Source of the DNA: Enterobacter pseudoroggenkampii
GTDB lineage: Bacteria; Pseudomonadota; Gammaproteobacteria; Enterobacterales; Enterobacteriaceae
Direction of reading: 5' to 3'
NCBI RefSeq assembly: GCF_026420145.1
Contig: NZ_JAPMLV010000001.1
Coordinates: 2,294,001 to 2,358,000 of the forward strand
Length of the DNA stretch: 64,000 bases
The notes beneath the pieces were generated by a model. The model saw only the letters and a list, made by a program, of their open reading frames with translations. It was not told the DNA's origin and ran no database searches. The position numbers and the translations under genes were made by a program. This document shows, one piece after another, positions 1 to 8,993 of the stretch. Each line of letters starts with the position of its first letter. The stretch's first letter is position 1.

Positions 1-1491
1 GTTAAAACGGCTGGCGGCAATGGTTATCTCCCCCGTTCCCAGCAGCTGTGACGTGCCGTGCTTAATGGCGTTTTCCACAATCGGCTGCAGGGTAAAGGCC
101 GGAAGATGCTGATACGCCAGCTCATCCGGCACGGAGAGCGACACCTGCAGACGCGACTGGAAACGCGCCTGCTCAATCTGCAGATAGGCATTCACGTGCT
201 CAATCTCATCGGCGAGGGTCACGATCTCAGACGGCCGTTTCAGGTTCTTGCGGAAAAAGGTCGACAGAAACTGCACCAACTGCGCGGCCTGATCGCTGTC
301 GCGGCGGATCACCGCTTTGAGCGTGTTGAGGGCGTTGAACAGGAAATGCGGATTGACCTGGGCATGCAGCAGCTTAATTTCGGACTGCGTCAGCAGCGCT
401 TTCTGCCGCTCATACTGTCCGGCGAGGATTTGCGCGGACAGCAGCTGGGCGATCCCCTCCCCCAGCGTGCGGTTGATCGAGCTGAACAGACGGTTTTTCG
501 CCTCATACAGCTTGATGGTGCCCATCACCCGCTGATTCTCGCCGCGCAGCGGAATCACCAGCGTGGAGCCCAGCTTGCACTGCGGATGCAGCGAACAGCG
601 ATAAGGCACCTCGTTACCGTCGGCGTACACCACCTCACCGGTTTCAATGGCGCGCAGCGTGTAGGCTGAGGAGATGGGTTTCCCCGGCAGATGGTGATCG
701 TCCCCGGTGCCGGTAAAGGCCAGCAGCCGCTCGCGGTCGGTGATAGCCACCGCGCCGATATCCAGCTCCTTGTAGAGCACCTGCGCGACCTTCATGCTGT
801 TCTCTTCGTTGAACCCCTGGCGCAGGATCCCTTCGGTCGAGGCGGCGACCTTCAGCGCCGTGGCGGAAAACGCCGAGGTGTACTTCTCAAACATGGCGCG
901 CTTGTCGAGCAGAATGCGCATAAACAGCGCCGCACCCACGGTGTTGGTTACCATCATCGGGGCGGCAATACTGCCGACCAGGTGCAGCGCATCCTCAAAC
1001 GGACGGGCAATGAGCAGAATGATCGCCATCTGCGCCATTTCGGCTACAAAGGTAATGGCACCGGCGGTGAGCGGGCTAAAGACTTTATCCGGGCGGCCGC
1101 GTTTGATCATGTAGCTGTGCACGAGCCCGCCGAGCAGACCTTCCACGATCGTGGAGATCATGCAGCTGAGCGCCGTCATCCCGCCCATGGAATAGCGATG
1201 CAGCCCCCCGGTTAAACCGACAAGGCCACCGACGACGGGACCGCCCAGCAGCCCGCCCATCACCGCGCCGATAGCGCGCGTATTGGCAATAGAGTCTTCG
1301 ATATGGAGACCAAAATAAGTCCCCATGATGCAGAAAATAGAGAAGGTGACGTAGCAGAGCAGCTTATGCGGCAGACGTACGGTGACCTGCATCAGCGGGA
1401 TAAACAGGCGCGTTTTGCTCATCAGCCAGGCAATGACAAGAAACACGCACATCTGCTGAAGCAACAGCAGCACCAGATTAAACTCGTACAT
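1..1491 (-). CDS. btsS: Sensor histidine kinase BtsS (YehU), C-terminus cut off by window edge
   Basis: Membrane sensor kinase of the LytS family. In E. coli BtsS senses extracellular pyruvate and signals to the LytTR-type regulator BtsR. Reading from the ATG at 1491, 497 codons are present; the family is about 561 residues, so roughly 64 C-terminal residues lie outside the window. The first ~190 residues are strongly hydrophobic (5TM-LYT sensor region). A GAF-like stretch follows around residues 220-350. The His-kinase motif NPHFLFN has its likely phospho-His near residue 382, and the ATPase N-box IVENAIKHG lies near the truncated end. It is divergent from mlrA. The partner btsR would lie just beyond the left edge, which cannot be seen. 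Confidence 0.95.
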   Translation of the reverse strand, partial: MYEFNLVLLLLQQMCVFLVIAWLMSKTRLFIPLMQVTVRLPHKLLCYVTFSIFCIMGTYFGLHIEDSIANTRAIGAVMGGLLGGPVVGGLVGLTGGLHRYSMGGMTALSCMISTIVEGLLGGLVHSYMIKRGRPDKVFSPLTAGAITFVAEMAQMAIILLIARPFEDALHLVGSIAAPMMVTNTVGAALFMRILLDKRAMFEKYTSAFSATALKVAASTEGILRQGFNEENSMKVAQVLYKELDIGAVAITDRERLLAFTGTGDDHHLPGKPISSAYTLRAIETGEVVYADGNEVPYRCSLHPQCKLGSTLVIPLRGENQRVMGTIKLYEAKNRLFSSINRTLGEGIAQLLSAQILAGQYERQKALLTQSEIKLLHAQVNPHFLFNALNTLKAVIRRDSDQAAQLVQFLSTFFRKNLKRPSEIVTLADEIEHVNAYLQIEQARFQSRLQVSLSVPDELAYQHLPAFTLQPIVENAIKHGTSQLLGTGEITIAASRFN

Positions 1492-1708
1492 ACTCAAAAC
1501 CGCACACGCTAAAAACGCGTAACATACACTGATGCGGGTTTACTTTCTTTGAAGCATTCCAAAAAAGCGCAAAATCGTGTCCGTTATCACACCTTTTTCT
1601 GAATATCGCGCATGCTTCGCATTGTTTGTTCAAAAATCAATCAATCTTTCCTGGTTCGCCAAAGTGAGTCTACAGTTAAGCTGGGGACGCGTAAGCCAGG
1701 GGGCGAAT

Positions 1709-2449
1709 ATGGCGCTTTACACAATAGGTGAAGTGGCACTCCTTTGTGATATCAATCCCGTTACCCTACGGGCGTGGCAGCGACGGTATGGATTACTCAA
1801 ACCGCAGAGGACCGACGGTGGGCATCGCCTTTTCAATGAAGCCGATATCGACCGCATTCGCGAAATTAAAAGCTGGATCGACAACGGGGTGCAGGTCGGC
1901 AAGGTGAAGTCCCTGCTGAGCCACGACGACCCGGACACGCAGCACCTCTGGCGCGAACAGCAGGAAACCCTGCTGCGACTCCTGCAGGCGGGCAACCTTC
2001 AGCGCCTGCGCGCATGGATAAAAGAGCAAGGCCGCGATTACCCGGCACAGACGCTGATCAACCATCTTTTCATTCCGCTCCGTCGACGCCTGCAGTGCCA
2101 GCAGTCCACCCTGCAGGCGCTGCTCAGCATGCTCGACGGGGTGCTGATCAACTACATCGCCGTCTGCCTTGCCTCGGCAAAGAACAAAGCCGGAAAAGAT
2201 GCGCTGGTGGTCGGCTGGAACGTGCACGATACCACCCGCCTGTGGCTGGAAGCGTGGATTGCCACCCAGAAGGGCTGGCGCGTGGATGTTCTGGCGCATT
2301 CGCTGGCGCAGCTTAAGCCTGAGTTTTTTGAGGGCCAGACCCTGCTGGTCTGGTGTGGTGAAGTACCGTCCGCCACGCAGCAACAGCTGCTGACGGAATG
2401 GCGTGAGAATGGTTACCCGGTTTATTCCCTTGGTCCGGATGAGCCATAA
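1709..2449 (+). CDS. mlrA: MerR-like transcriptional regulator MlrA (curli/biofilm regulator)
   Basis: DNA-binding activator needed in E. coli for csgD expression and hence curli and biofilm. The N-terminus is a MerR-type winged helix (residues 1-70, with YTIGEVALLCDINPVTLRAW and then GGHRLF). The remainder is a cobalamin-binding-like C-terminal domain as in the family. The frame is open upstream to 1577, but the ATG at 1709 gives a 246-residue protein close to the usual ~243 and begins exactly at the HTH. In K-12 the gene depends on sigma-S; no promoter is assigned here. It is divergent from btsS, with 217 bp between them. Confidence 0.93.
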   Translation: MALYTIGEVALLCDINPVTLRAWQRRYGLLKPQRTDGGHRLFNEADIDRIREIKSWIDNGVQVGKVKSLLSHDDPDTQHLWREQQETLLRLLQAGNLQRLRAWIKEQGRDYPAQTLINHLFIPLRRRLQCQQSTLQALLSMLDGVLINYIAVCLASAKNKAGKDALVVGWNVHDTTRLWLEAWIATQKGWRVDVLAHSLAQLKPEFFEGQTLLVWCGEVPSATQQQLLTEWRENGYPVYSLGPDEP

Positions 2450-2518
2450 CGGCATTTAATGGTTCATTAACAGCTGCGCTTCACCGTATAATTGTTCCGT
2501 TAACAACAGGAGCACATG

Positions 2519-2632
2519 ATGAAGGCAACCAAACTGGCCATTATTACCCTTTTTGTCCTGATGGCCGTAAGCGGTATCGGCGGCGTGATGCTGGCAGGAT
2601 ACTCGTTTATTGTTCGCGGCGGTGTCGGCTGA
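2519..2632 (+). CDS. yohO: Small membrane protein YohO
   Basis: A 37-codon single-pass membrane peptide ([20 protein letters not shown]), matching the small protein YohO of E. coli (about 35 residues) in position and pattern. An AGGAG Shine-Dalgarno at 2508-2512 is 6 nt before the ATG at 2519. Another ATG directly in front (2516) would be only 3 nt away, so the second ATG is preferred. The last 26 bp overlap the 3' end of the convergent yehW. Function is unknown. Confidence 0.75.
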   Translation: MKATKLAIITLFVLMAVSGIGGVMLAGYSFIVRGGVG

Positions 2633-3344
2633 GGTAGAGCGCCAGCCGCTCAAAAAGGCGATCGACGACGATTGCCGCCAGCGCGACCAGCACCGCTCCC
2701 TGCACTATATAAGCCGTATTAAACCCGCTCAGGCCGATAATAATCGGCGTTCCCAGCGTATTGGCACCAACCGTAGACGCAATGGTCGCCGTCCCGATGT
2801 TAATGATGACCGACGTGCGGATCCCGGCAATGATAACCGGTGCCGCAAGCGGCAGTTCAACCTTACGCAGCCGCTGGCCGCGACTCATCCCCACCCCTTC
2901 CGCCACGCTCAGCACGGACGCAGGTACCGCCGCGATGCCCGCCAGCGTGCCCTGCAGAACCGGCAATACGCCGTATAATATCAGCGCAATGATGGCAGGC
3001 TGTTGGCCAAAGCCCATCACCGGAACCGCTATCGCCAGCACCGCCACGGGCGGAAACGTCTGCCCGATGGCCGCAATCGTCTCCACCAGCGGACGAAACT
3101 CCCGGCCCGCAGGCCGCGTGACCGCGATGCCCGCCCCCACGCCCAGCACAACCGCAATGGCGCTTGAGAGCGCCACCAGCCAGAGATGCGCCAGGGCGAG
3201 ATTAATGAAGCTCTCCTGCTGATAGACCGGCCGCGGCAGTCCGGGAAAGAGGCTGTTAAACAACGCCGCGCTGTGGGGCATCAGAAACAGTAAAGCGACA
3301 AAGAGCGCTACCAGCCAGAGGAGCGGATCACGCAGTGCCTTCAC
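2607..3344 (-). CDS. yehW: Osmoprotectant ABC transporter permease YehW
   Basis: Inner-membrane permease of the YehZYXW (OsmF) system, a ProU-like importer reported to have low affinity for glycine betaine. The 245 residues contain an N-terminal membrane segment and a BPD_transp_1 fold, with the EAA-type loop around [18 protein letters not shown] where the ATPase docks. It is the last gene of the operon, and its start overlaps the 3' end of yehX by 17 bp, indicating translational coupling. Its 3' end overlaps yohO on the other strand. Confidence 0.93.
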   Translation of the reverse strand: MKALRDPLLWLVALFVALLFLMPHSAALFNSLFPGLPRPVYQQESFINLALAHLWLVALSSAIAVVLGVGAGIAVTRPAGREFRPLVETIAAIGQTFPPVAVLAIAVPVMGFGQQPAIIALILYGVLPVLQGTLAGIAAVPASVLSVAEGVGMSRGQRLRKVELPLAAPVIIAGIRTSVIINIGTATIASTVGANTLGTPIIIGLSGFNTAYIVQGAVLVALAAIVVDRLFERLALYLSRHRREQ

Positions 3345-4278
3345 GCGTCACCTCCCCGGCCAGCAGATCGCGAAAATGTAAGGTTCCGCACGGCGCGCCC
3401 CGGGCATCCGAAACGGGCAATACCTCGCACTGGCGCGCGACAAACGCGGAGAGGGCATCCCGCAGGCTCATCTGCGCCTGCAGCGGTTCGCCGCTCACCG
3501 ACACCGCATCCCGACGCATATAGTCGCTGACCGTTCGCAGGGAGAGCAGCCTGACGCCCAGTTCGCTGCGGCCAAAAAACTCGCGCACAAAGTCGTTCTT
3601 CGGCCAGGTTAATAGCTCAAGCGGCGAGCCCTGCTGCACCACTTCGCCATGATCCATCAGCACCAGATGGTCAGCCAGGCGCAGGGCTTCATCAATATCG
3701 TGCGTCACAAGTACGATCGTGCGTCCGAGAATGCGGTGAATGCGGGTCATCTCCGCCTGCAGCGCCCCGCGCGTAACCGGATCCAGCGCGCCAAAGGGTT
3801 CGTCCATCAGCAACACCTGCGGGTTGGCCGCCAGCGCGCGCGCCACGCCCACGCGCTGCTGCTGCCCGCCGGAAAGCTGGTGCGGATAGCGATCGCGCAG
3901 CGCGGGCTCTAACCCCAGCAGAGACATCAGCTCATCAACACGATCGGCGATTTTCCCCCGCGACCATTTTTCCAGCTGCAGCACGGTGGCGATGTTCTGC
4001 GCCACCGTCCAGTGCGGAAACAGGCCGATAGACTGAATGGCATAGCCCATCCGACGGCGCAGCTCCAGCACCGGCAGGCTGCGGATCTCTTCTCCGGCAA
4101 AGCGGATCAGCCCGCTGTCATGCTCCACCAGACGGTTGATCATCTTCAGGGTGGTGGATTTTCCCGAGCCTGAGGTGCCAATCAGCACGGAAAACGCCCC
4201 CTCGGCAAAGTTCAGGTTCAGGTGGCTCGCCGCCGGGCGACCGGCAAACGTTTTACTGACATCATGGAATTCAATCAT
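3328..4278 (-). CDS. yehX: Osmoprotectant ABC transporter ATP-binding protein YehX
   Basis: ATPase subunit of YehZYXW. From the ATG at 4278 the protein has 316 residues. Walker A is GTSGSGKST (34-42), the ABC signature LSGGQ is at 135-139 and Walker B VLLMDEP is at 155-161. The C-terminal ~60 residues resemble a CBS-type regulatory segment, as in OpuCA/ProV relatives. The frame is open upstream into yehY, but the chosen ATG overlaps the yehY stop by 8 bp, has family-typical length and begins the ABC domain ([11 protein letters not shown]). It is the third gene of the operon. Confidence 0.94.
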   Translation of the reverse strand: MIEFHDVSKTFAGRPAASHLNLNFAEGAFSVLIGTSGSGKSTTLKMINRLVEHDSGLIRFAGEEIRSLPVLELRRRMGYAIQSIGLFPHWTVAQNIATVLQLEKWSRGKIADRVDELMSLLGLEPALRDRYPHQLSGGQQQRVGVARALAANPQVLLMDEPFGALDPVTRGALQAEMTRIHRILGRTIVLVTHDIDEALRLADHLVLMDHGEVVQQGSPLELLTWPKNDFVREFFGRSELGVRLLSLRTVSDYMRRDAVSVSGEPLQAQMSLRDALSAFVARQCEVLPVSDARGAPCGTLHFRDLLAGEVTREGTA

Positions 4279-5428
4279 TGGCTCTTCTCCTGAGCAGCGC
4301 GAGCCATAAGGCAAACAGCGCGTCGACAACAACCGCCAGCGCAATCGTCGGAACCACGCCCAATAACACCAGATCGAGCGCACTACTTAGCAGCCCCTGG
4401 AACACCAGGGCGCCAAAGCCGCCCGCGCCAATCAGCGCCGCAATCACCGCCATGCCGACGGTCTGTACCGCCACCACCCGCAGGCTGCGCAGCAGCAGGG
4501 GCAGCGCCAGCGGGAGCTGAATTTTCCAGAAACACTGCCGGGCGCTCATGCCCATCGCATGGGCGCTTTCCAGCACGTCAGGTGCGACCTGACCCAGGCC
4601 CGCGACCACGCCGCGCACCAGCGGCAACAGCGCATACAGCACCAGCGCGATAAGGGCGGGCGTTAACCCCGTTCCGGCTATGCCGAGCGTTCCCAGCACC
4701 GGAAATGACTTCACCAGCCCGGCCAGCGGCGCAATCAGCAGGCCAAACAGCGCAACGGAAGGAATGGTCTGGATCACGTTGAGCACGGCAAAGACCCCGC
4801 CCTGACGTGAAGGATGGCGGTAACACCACATGCCCAGGGGGATCCCGAGCAGCAGCGCCGGAAAGAGCGTCCCGAAGAGGATCGTCAGGTGTTGCGCCAG
4901 GGCATCATCAAACACCTCCTGACGGTTAGCGTACTCTTTTAACAGCGAGAGATTGTTCAGTTCCCCGCTGAACAGCAGGAACAAGGGAATGCACCATATC
5001 TGCGCGTTGAGCACCCAGCGCCAGACGGCGCTGGAGATGAGTCGACGAATGGCATCGCTGCTGACCAGCAGACAGAGCGCCAGCCACAGCCAGAGGCCGC
5101 TACCCACCGTGGTTCTCGTCAGCGGACTTTCTGCCGATGCCATGTGCGTCGCCGCCAGCCCGCCACTCCAGAACAGAATGATAAACAGCCCTTCAGCGAG
5201 GAGCAGCGTCAGCCACTGCGCCGTGCGCCCTTGCCAGAACGATAGCGCAACCCACGCGGCCAGCGCCGCCGCCAGCCACCCCGGCGTGAAAGACCAGACC
5301 TGCCAGAGCGCTTTGCCCTCCCCCGACATCAGACGGTTTGGGGCTACGTTGACAAACGGCAGCGCGACCGCCGCGATGGCCACGCAGGCCAGCAGCAGCA
5401 GGACGCGGTTATGACATTTTATTGGCAC
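4271..5428 (-). CDS. yehY: Osmoprotectant ABC transporter permease YehY
   Basis: Second permease of YehZYXW, 385 residues, the same length as in E. coli. It is larger than YehW because of an N-terminal set of about five membrane helices before the BPD_transp_1 domain (from about residue 185; EAA-like loop [20 protein letters not shown]). The start codon is GTG at 5428, preceded by an AAGGG-type ribosome site. It lies 12 nt after yehZ, and yehX starts inside its last codons. Confidence 0.94.
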   Translation of the reverse strand: MPIKCHNRVLLLLACVAIAAVALPFVNVAPNRLMSGEGKALWQVWSFTPGWLAAALAAWVALSFWQGRTAQWLTLLLAEGLFIILFWSGGLAATHMASAESPLTRTTVGSGLWLWLALCLLVSSDAIRRLISSAVWRWVLNAQIWCIPLFLLFSGELNNLSLLKEYANRQEVFDDALAQHLTILFGTLFPALLLGIPLGMWCYRHPSRQGGVFAVLNVIQTIPSVALFGLLIAPLAGLVKSFPVLGTLGIAGTGLTPALIALVLYALLPLVRGVVAGLGQVAPDVLESAHAMGMSARQCFWKIQLPLALPLLLRSLRVVAVQTVGMAVIAALIGAGGFGALVFQGLLSSALDLVLLGVVPTIALAVVVDALFALWLALLRRRAND

Positions 5429-5440
5429 AGCCCTTTCCCG

Positions 5441-6358
5441 TTACTTCACAAGCCCTTGTTGTTTCAGGAAGTCGGCGGCCACTTTTTTGGCATCCAGCCC
5501 CTCGACGGCAATGCTGGCATTCAGCTGTTGCAGCGTTTTTTCATCCAGTTTTTCGAAGACCGGTTTGAGCCAGTCGGCAATCTCCGGATAGGCTTTCAGC
5601 ACCGCCTCACGCACGACCGGGGTCGGGGCGTAAATCGGCTGTACGCCTTTAGGATCGGTCAGGGTTTGCAGGCCGAGCGCCGCCACCGGGCCGTCGGTGC
5701 CGTAGGCCATGGCCGCGTTAACGCCAGAGGTTTGCTGCGCCGCCGCTTTGATGGTCACCGCGGTATCCCCGCCCGCAAGAGAGAGCAGCTGCGCCTGGTC
5801 GAGCTTGAAGTCGTAGGCTTTTTCGAACGCCGGGAGCGCATCAGGACGCTCGATAAACTCCGCAGAGGCCGCGAGCTTGAAATCGCCCTTCTCTTTCAGG
5901 TAGCGGCTGAGATCCGCAAGCGAGGTGAGCTTGCCTTTCTCCGCCACGTCCTTGCGCACGGCGATAGTCCAGGTGTTGTTGGCGGGAGCCGGGGTCAGCC
6001 AGACCAGTTTGTTCTGTTCCGCGTCGAGCTTTTTGACTTTCTCATACCCGGCGTTAGCGTTTTTCCATGCCGGATCGTTTTCTTGTTTGAAGAAGAACGC
6101 GCCGTTGCCGGTGTATTCCGGGTAGATATCCAGCTCGCCGGAGGTGATCGCGCCGCGCACGACGGGCGTGGTGCCGAGCTGAACTTTATTGACGGTTTTC
6201 ACGCCGTGGCTGTCCAGCACCTGCAAAATAATATTGCCGAGCAGCGCCCCTTCGGTATCGATCTTTGAGCCCACTTTTACCGGCTCCGCCGCCTGTAGCG
6301 GCAGACTTAGCGCCGCCAGCAGCAGCGCAGATCCCAACATCCCCTTTGCAATCGTCAT
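5441..6358 (-). CDS. osmF: Glycine betaine-binding periplasmic protein OsmF (YehZ)
   Basis: Substrate-binding protein of the YehZYXW importer, secreted to the periplasm. The 305 residues start with a signal peptide (MTIAKGMLGSALLLAALSLP, cleavage probably after LQAA near residue 23). An OpuAC-type quaternary-amine binding domain follows (VKVGSKIDTEGALLGNI onward; YPEYTGNGAFF). It is the first gene of the operon, with GAGGAT before the ATG. In K-12 the operon is induced by sigma-S and osmotic stress; the 148 bp upstream should hold its promoter, but I could not assign elements reliably. Confidence 0.95.
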   Translation of the reverse strand: MTIAKGMLGSALLLAALSLPLQAAEPVKVGSKIDTEGALLGNIILQVLDSHGVKTVNKVQLGTTPVVRGAITSGELDIYPEYTGNGAFFFKQENDPAWKNANAGYEKVKKLDAEQNKLVWLTPAPANNTWTIAVRKDVAEKGKLTSLADLSRYLKEKGDFKLAASAEFIERPDALPAFEKAYDFKLDQAQLLSLAGGDTAVTIKAAAQQTSGVNAAMAYGTDGPVAALGLQTLTDPKGVQPIYAPTPVVREAVLKAYPEIADWLKPVFEKLDEKTLQQLNASIAVEGLDAKKVAADFLKQQGLVK

Positions 6359-6466
6359 TCTACTATCCTCATTTATTTTGCTGCCTTTTTCAGAGGCTTG
6401 AGAGAAAAGCGTAGCTTAAAACGGCAGAATTAACCGTCAAAATGCCTTTTTAGCATAAGGTAAGAC

Positions 6467-6492
6467 GCCTCCCCCGCAGGACGGGGGGAGGC
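6467..6492 (-). terminator. Putative hairpin terminator downstream of bglX
   Basis: Inverted repeat GCCTCCCCC (6467-6475) / GGGGGAGGC (6484-6492) with an 8-nt loop, 14 bp after the bglX stop on the minus strand. There is no good U-tract, so it may act as an RNA-end-protecting hairpin or a factor-assisted terminator. It also lies upstream of yehZ. Confidence 0.45.
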
Positions 6493-6506
6493 AAAGGAGG
6501 GACAGG

Positions 6507-8804
6507 TTACAGCAGTTCGAACTCGCCTTTATTCACGCGGGCGGAGTCCACGCCGATAAAGACGTTAAACTTGCCCGGTTCCGCGTCATATTTCATCTGC
6601 TGGTTCCAGAACTTCAGCGCATCCACGTCGATCGGGAAGCTGATAGTTTGGGTTTCGCCAGGCTTCAGGTTGACCTTCTCAAAGCCGCGCAGCTGCTTCA
6701 CGGGACGGCTCATCGACGCGGTGACATCCTGAACGTACATCTGAATCACCGTTGCCCCTTCGCGCTTGCCGGTGTTGGTCACCTCAACGCTGGCGGTGAC
6801 TTTGCCGTCACGCTTCATCGTAGGCGCTGACATTTTCACGTCAGAGACCTTGAAGGTGGTGTAGCTCAGGCCGTAACCAAACGGATACAGCGGGCCGTTA
6901 GCTTCGTCGAAGTAACGAGACGTGTACTTGTTCGGCTTGTCGGCGTTGTACGGGCGACCGGTGTTCAGGTGGCTGTAGTAGACCGGGATTTGCCCGACGG
7001 AGCGCGGGAAGGACATCGGCAGCTTGCCCGACGGGTTGTAATCGCCAAACAGAACGTCGGCGATGGCGTTACCGCCTTCGGTACCGGCGAACCAGGTTTC
7101 CAGAATGGCGTCAGCCTGCTGGTCTTCTTTCACCAGCGCCAGCGGACGACCGTTCATCAGCACCAGCACTAGCGGCTTGCCGGTGGCTTTCAGGGCGGCG
7201 ATCAGATCGCGCTGGCTCTGCGGAATGGTGATATCGGTCCGGCTGGAGGCTTCGTGCGCCATACCCTGCGCTTCCCCCACGACCGCGACAACGACGTCAG
7301 ACTGCTTCGCGGCGTTCACCGCCTCGTCAATCATCTCCTTCGGCGTGCGCGGATCGACCTTGACCGCTTCCTCGTACTGGTTGAGGAAAGTGACGATGTC
7401 TTTATCGTTGGTGACGTTCGCCCCTTTGGCGTAGACCACTTTGGCGTTATCACCGACGGCACTCTTGATACCGGTCAGCACGGTCACCGACTGGTCAGCC
7501 ACGCCTGCGGCAGACCAGCTGCCCATCACGTCGCGCTTGCTGTCGGCCAGCGGGCCCACCACGGCAATGGTGCCAGATTTTTTCAGCGGCAGCGTGTCGA
7601 GGCGGTTTTTCAGCAGCACCAGGCTTTCGCGCGCCACGTCACGCGCTTCTTTGCGGTGCAGACGGCTTTCGGCGTTGGTATCTGCCGGGTCAGACTCTTT
7701 CGGGCCCAGGTGGCTGTACGGATCGTTAAACAGCCCCATGTCGTATTTGACGTTCAGCACGTGACGGGTGGCATCGTCCAGCTCCGCCATCGTTACCTTG
7801 CCGCTCTTCACCAGCCCCGGCAGGTATTTGCTGTAATACTCATCGCTCATGCTCATGTTGATGCCGGACTTGAGCGCCACGCGCACCGCGTCTTCCGGAT
7901 CGGAGGCGGTACCGTGCTTGATCAGCTCTTTAATCGCGCCGTGGTCAGAAACGGTGATGCCTTTAAAGCCCCACTGGTCGCGCAGAACGTCTTTCAGCAG
8001 CCAGGAATCGGACGTCGCCGGCGTGCCGTTCAGGGAGTTCAGCGCCACCATCACCGCGCCGCTGCCCGCATCCAGCCCTGCCTTGTACGGCGGCATATAG
8101 TCGTTAAACAGGCGCTGCGGGCTCATGTCGACGGTGTTGTACTCTTTACCGCCTTCCACTGCGCCATAGGCTGCGAAGTGTTTGACGCTGGTCATCACCG
8201 AGTAGCGGTCCGCCGGGCTTTTGCCCTGCATCGCTTCCACCATGGTTTTGCCCATCGTGGAGGTTAAATACGTATCTTCACCAAAGCCTTCCGAGCCGCG
8301 GCCCCAGCGCGGATCGCGCGAGACGTCCACCATAGGTGCCCAGGTCATGTTCAGGCCGTCGTCCGCCGCTTCATAAGCCGACACGCGCCCGACGGTTTTC
8401 ACCGCGTCGAGGTTAAAGGAAGACGCTAAGCCGAGGCTAATCGGGAAGACGGTACGCTGGCCGTGCACCACGTCATAGGCAAAGAACAGCGGAATTTTCA
8501 GGCGGCTGAGATCCATCACCTGGTCCTGCATCTTGCGGATATCCTGGCGGGTGACGGTATTAAAGATGGCCCCTACCTGCCCGTCTTTGATCATCGCCCG
8601 GATGGCCTCTTTCGGGTTATCCGGGCCGACGCTGATAAGGCGCAGCTGGCCGATTTTCTCATCGACCGTCATTTTCTTGAGCAATTCCGTGACAAACGCA
8701 TCCCGTGCTTCAGGCGTGAGCGGGTGATTGCCAAACAAATCCTCTGCCAGCGCAGGTTGCAGCGCCAGGCTGACGGCGACACCTACAGAACATAGCCATT
8801 TCAT
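6507..8804 (-). CDS. bglX: Periplasmic beta-glucosidase BglX (GH3)
   Basis: Glycoside hydrolase family 3 enzyme that releases terminal beta-linked glucose in the periplasm. Its 765 residues equal the E. coli length. The signal peptide is residues 1-20 (LALQPALA, then EDLFG). The GH3 N-terminal TIM-barrel carries WAPMVDVSRDPRWGRGSEGFGED (around 155-177 in shorter pieces) and the nucleophile motif TVSDHG with Asp287. The alpha/beta sandwich domain (about 390-610) and a C-terminal fibronectin III-like domain (about 660-765) follow. It is monocistronic and divergent from dld. Confidence 0.97.
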   Translation of the reverse strand: MKWLCSVGVAVSLALQPALAEDLFGNHPLTPEARDAFVTELLKKMTVDEKIGQLRLISVGPDNPKEAIRAMIKDGQVGAIFNTVTRQDIRKMQDQVMDLSRLKIPLFFAYDVVHGQRTVFPISLGLASSFNLDAVKTVGRVSAYEAADDGLNMTWAPMVDVSRDPRWGRGSEGFGEDTYLTSTMGKTMVEAMQGKSPADRYSVMTSVKHFAAYGAVEGGKEYNTVDMSPQRLFNDYMPPYKAGLDAGSGAVMVALNSLNGTPATSDSWLLKDVLRDQWGFKGITVSDHGAIKELIKHGTASDPEDAVRVALKSGINMSMSDEYYSKYLPGLVKSGKVTMAELDDATRHVLNVKYDMGLFNDPYSHLGPKESDPADTNAESRLHRKEARDVARESLVLLKNRLDTLPLKKSGTIAVVGPLADSKRDVMGSWSAAGVADQSVTVLTGIKSAVGDNAKVVYAKGANVTNDKDIVTFLNQYEEAVKVDPRTPKEMIDEAVNAAKQSDVVVAVVGEAQGMAHEASSRTDITIPQSQRDLIAALKATGKPLVLVLMNGRPLALVKEDQQADAILETWFAGTEGGNAIADVLFGDYNPSGKLPMSFPRSVGQIPVYYSHLNTGRPYNADKPNKYTSRYFDEANGPLYPFGYGLSYTTFKVSDVKMSAPTMKRDGKVTASVEVTNTGKREGATVIQMYVQDVTASMSRPVKQLRGFEKVNLKPGETQTISFPIDVDALKFWNQQMKYDAEPGKFNVFIGVDSARVNKGEFELL

Positions 8805-8993
8805 GTCGTTTTACTCTCTCATCAATAACCGCCGGACGATCTCGGCCATACCGTGCGAAAAGCGCAGTGTGCCACAAACCCTCAGAACGTTGCAGGGTTA
8901 TTCTCTGATTTTTCTCGTGAATACTCGACCGCTTAACAGTTAATCGCGCTATGCTTTACAGCGAGAAATTTGCCCCACCACAAGGAGTGGAAG

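Noticed and set aside
1577-1708. N-terminal extension of mlrA in frame
   Set aside because: The MerR HTH starts at 1709 and the extension covers the promoter region shared with btsS.
7254-8267. Long open frame (337 codons) antisense to bglX
   Set aside because: Typical GC-rich shadow of a conserved gene; composition rich in His/Arg/Gln with no domain pattern and no ribosome site.
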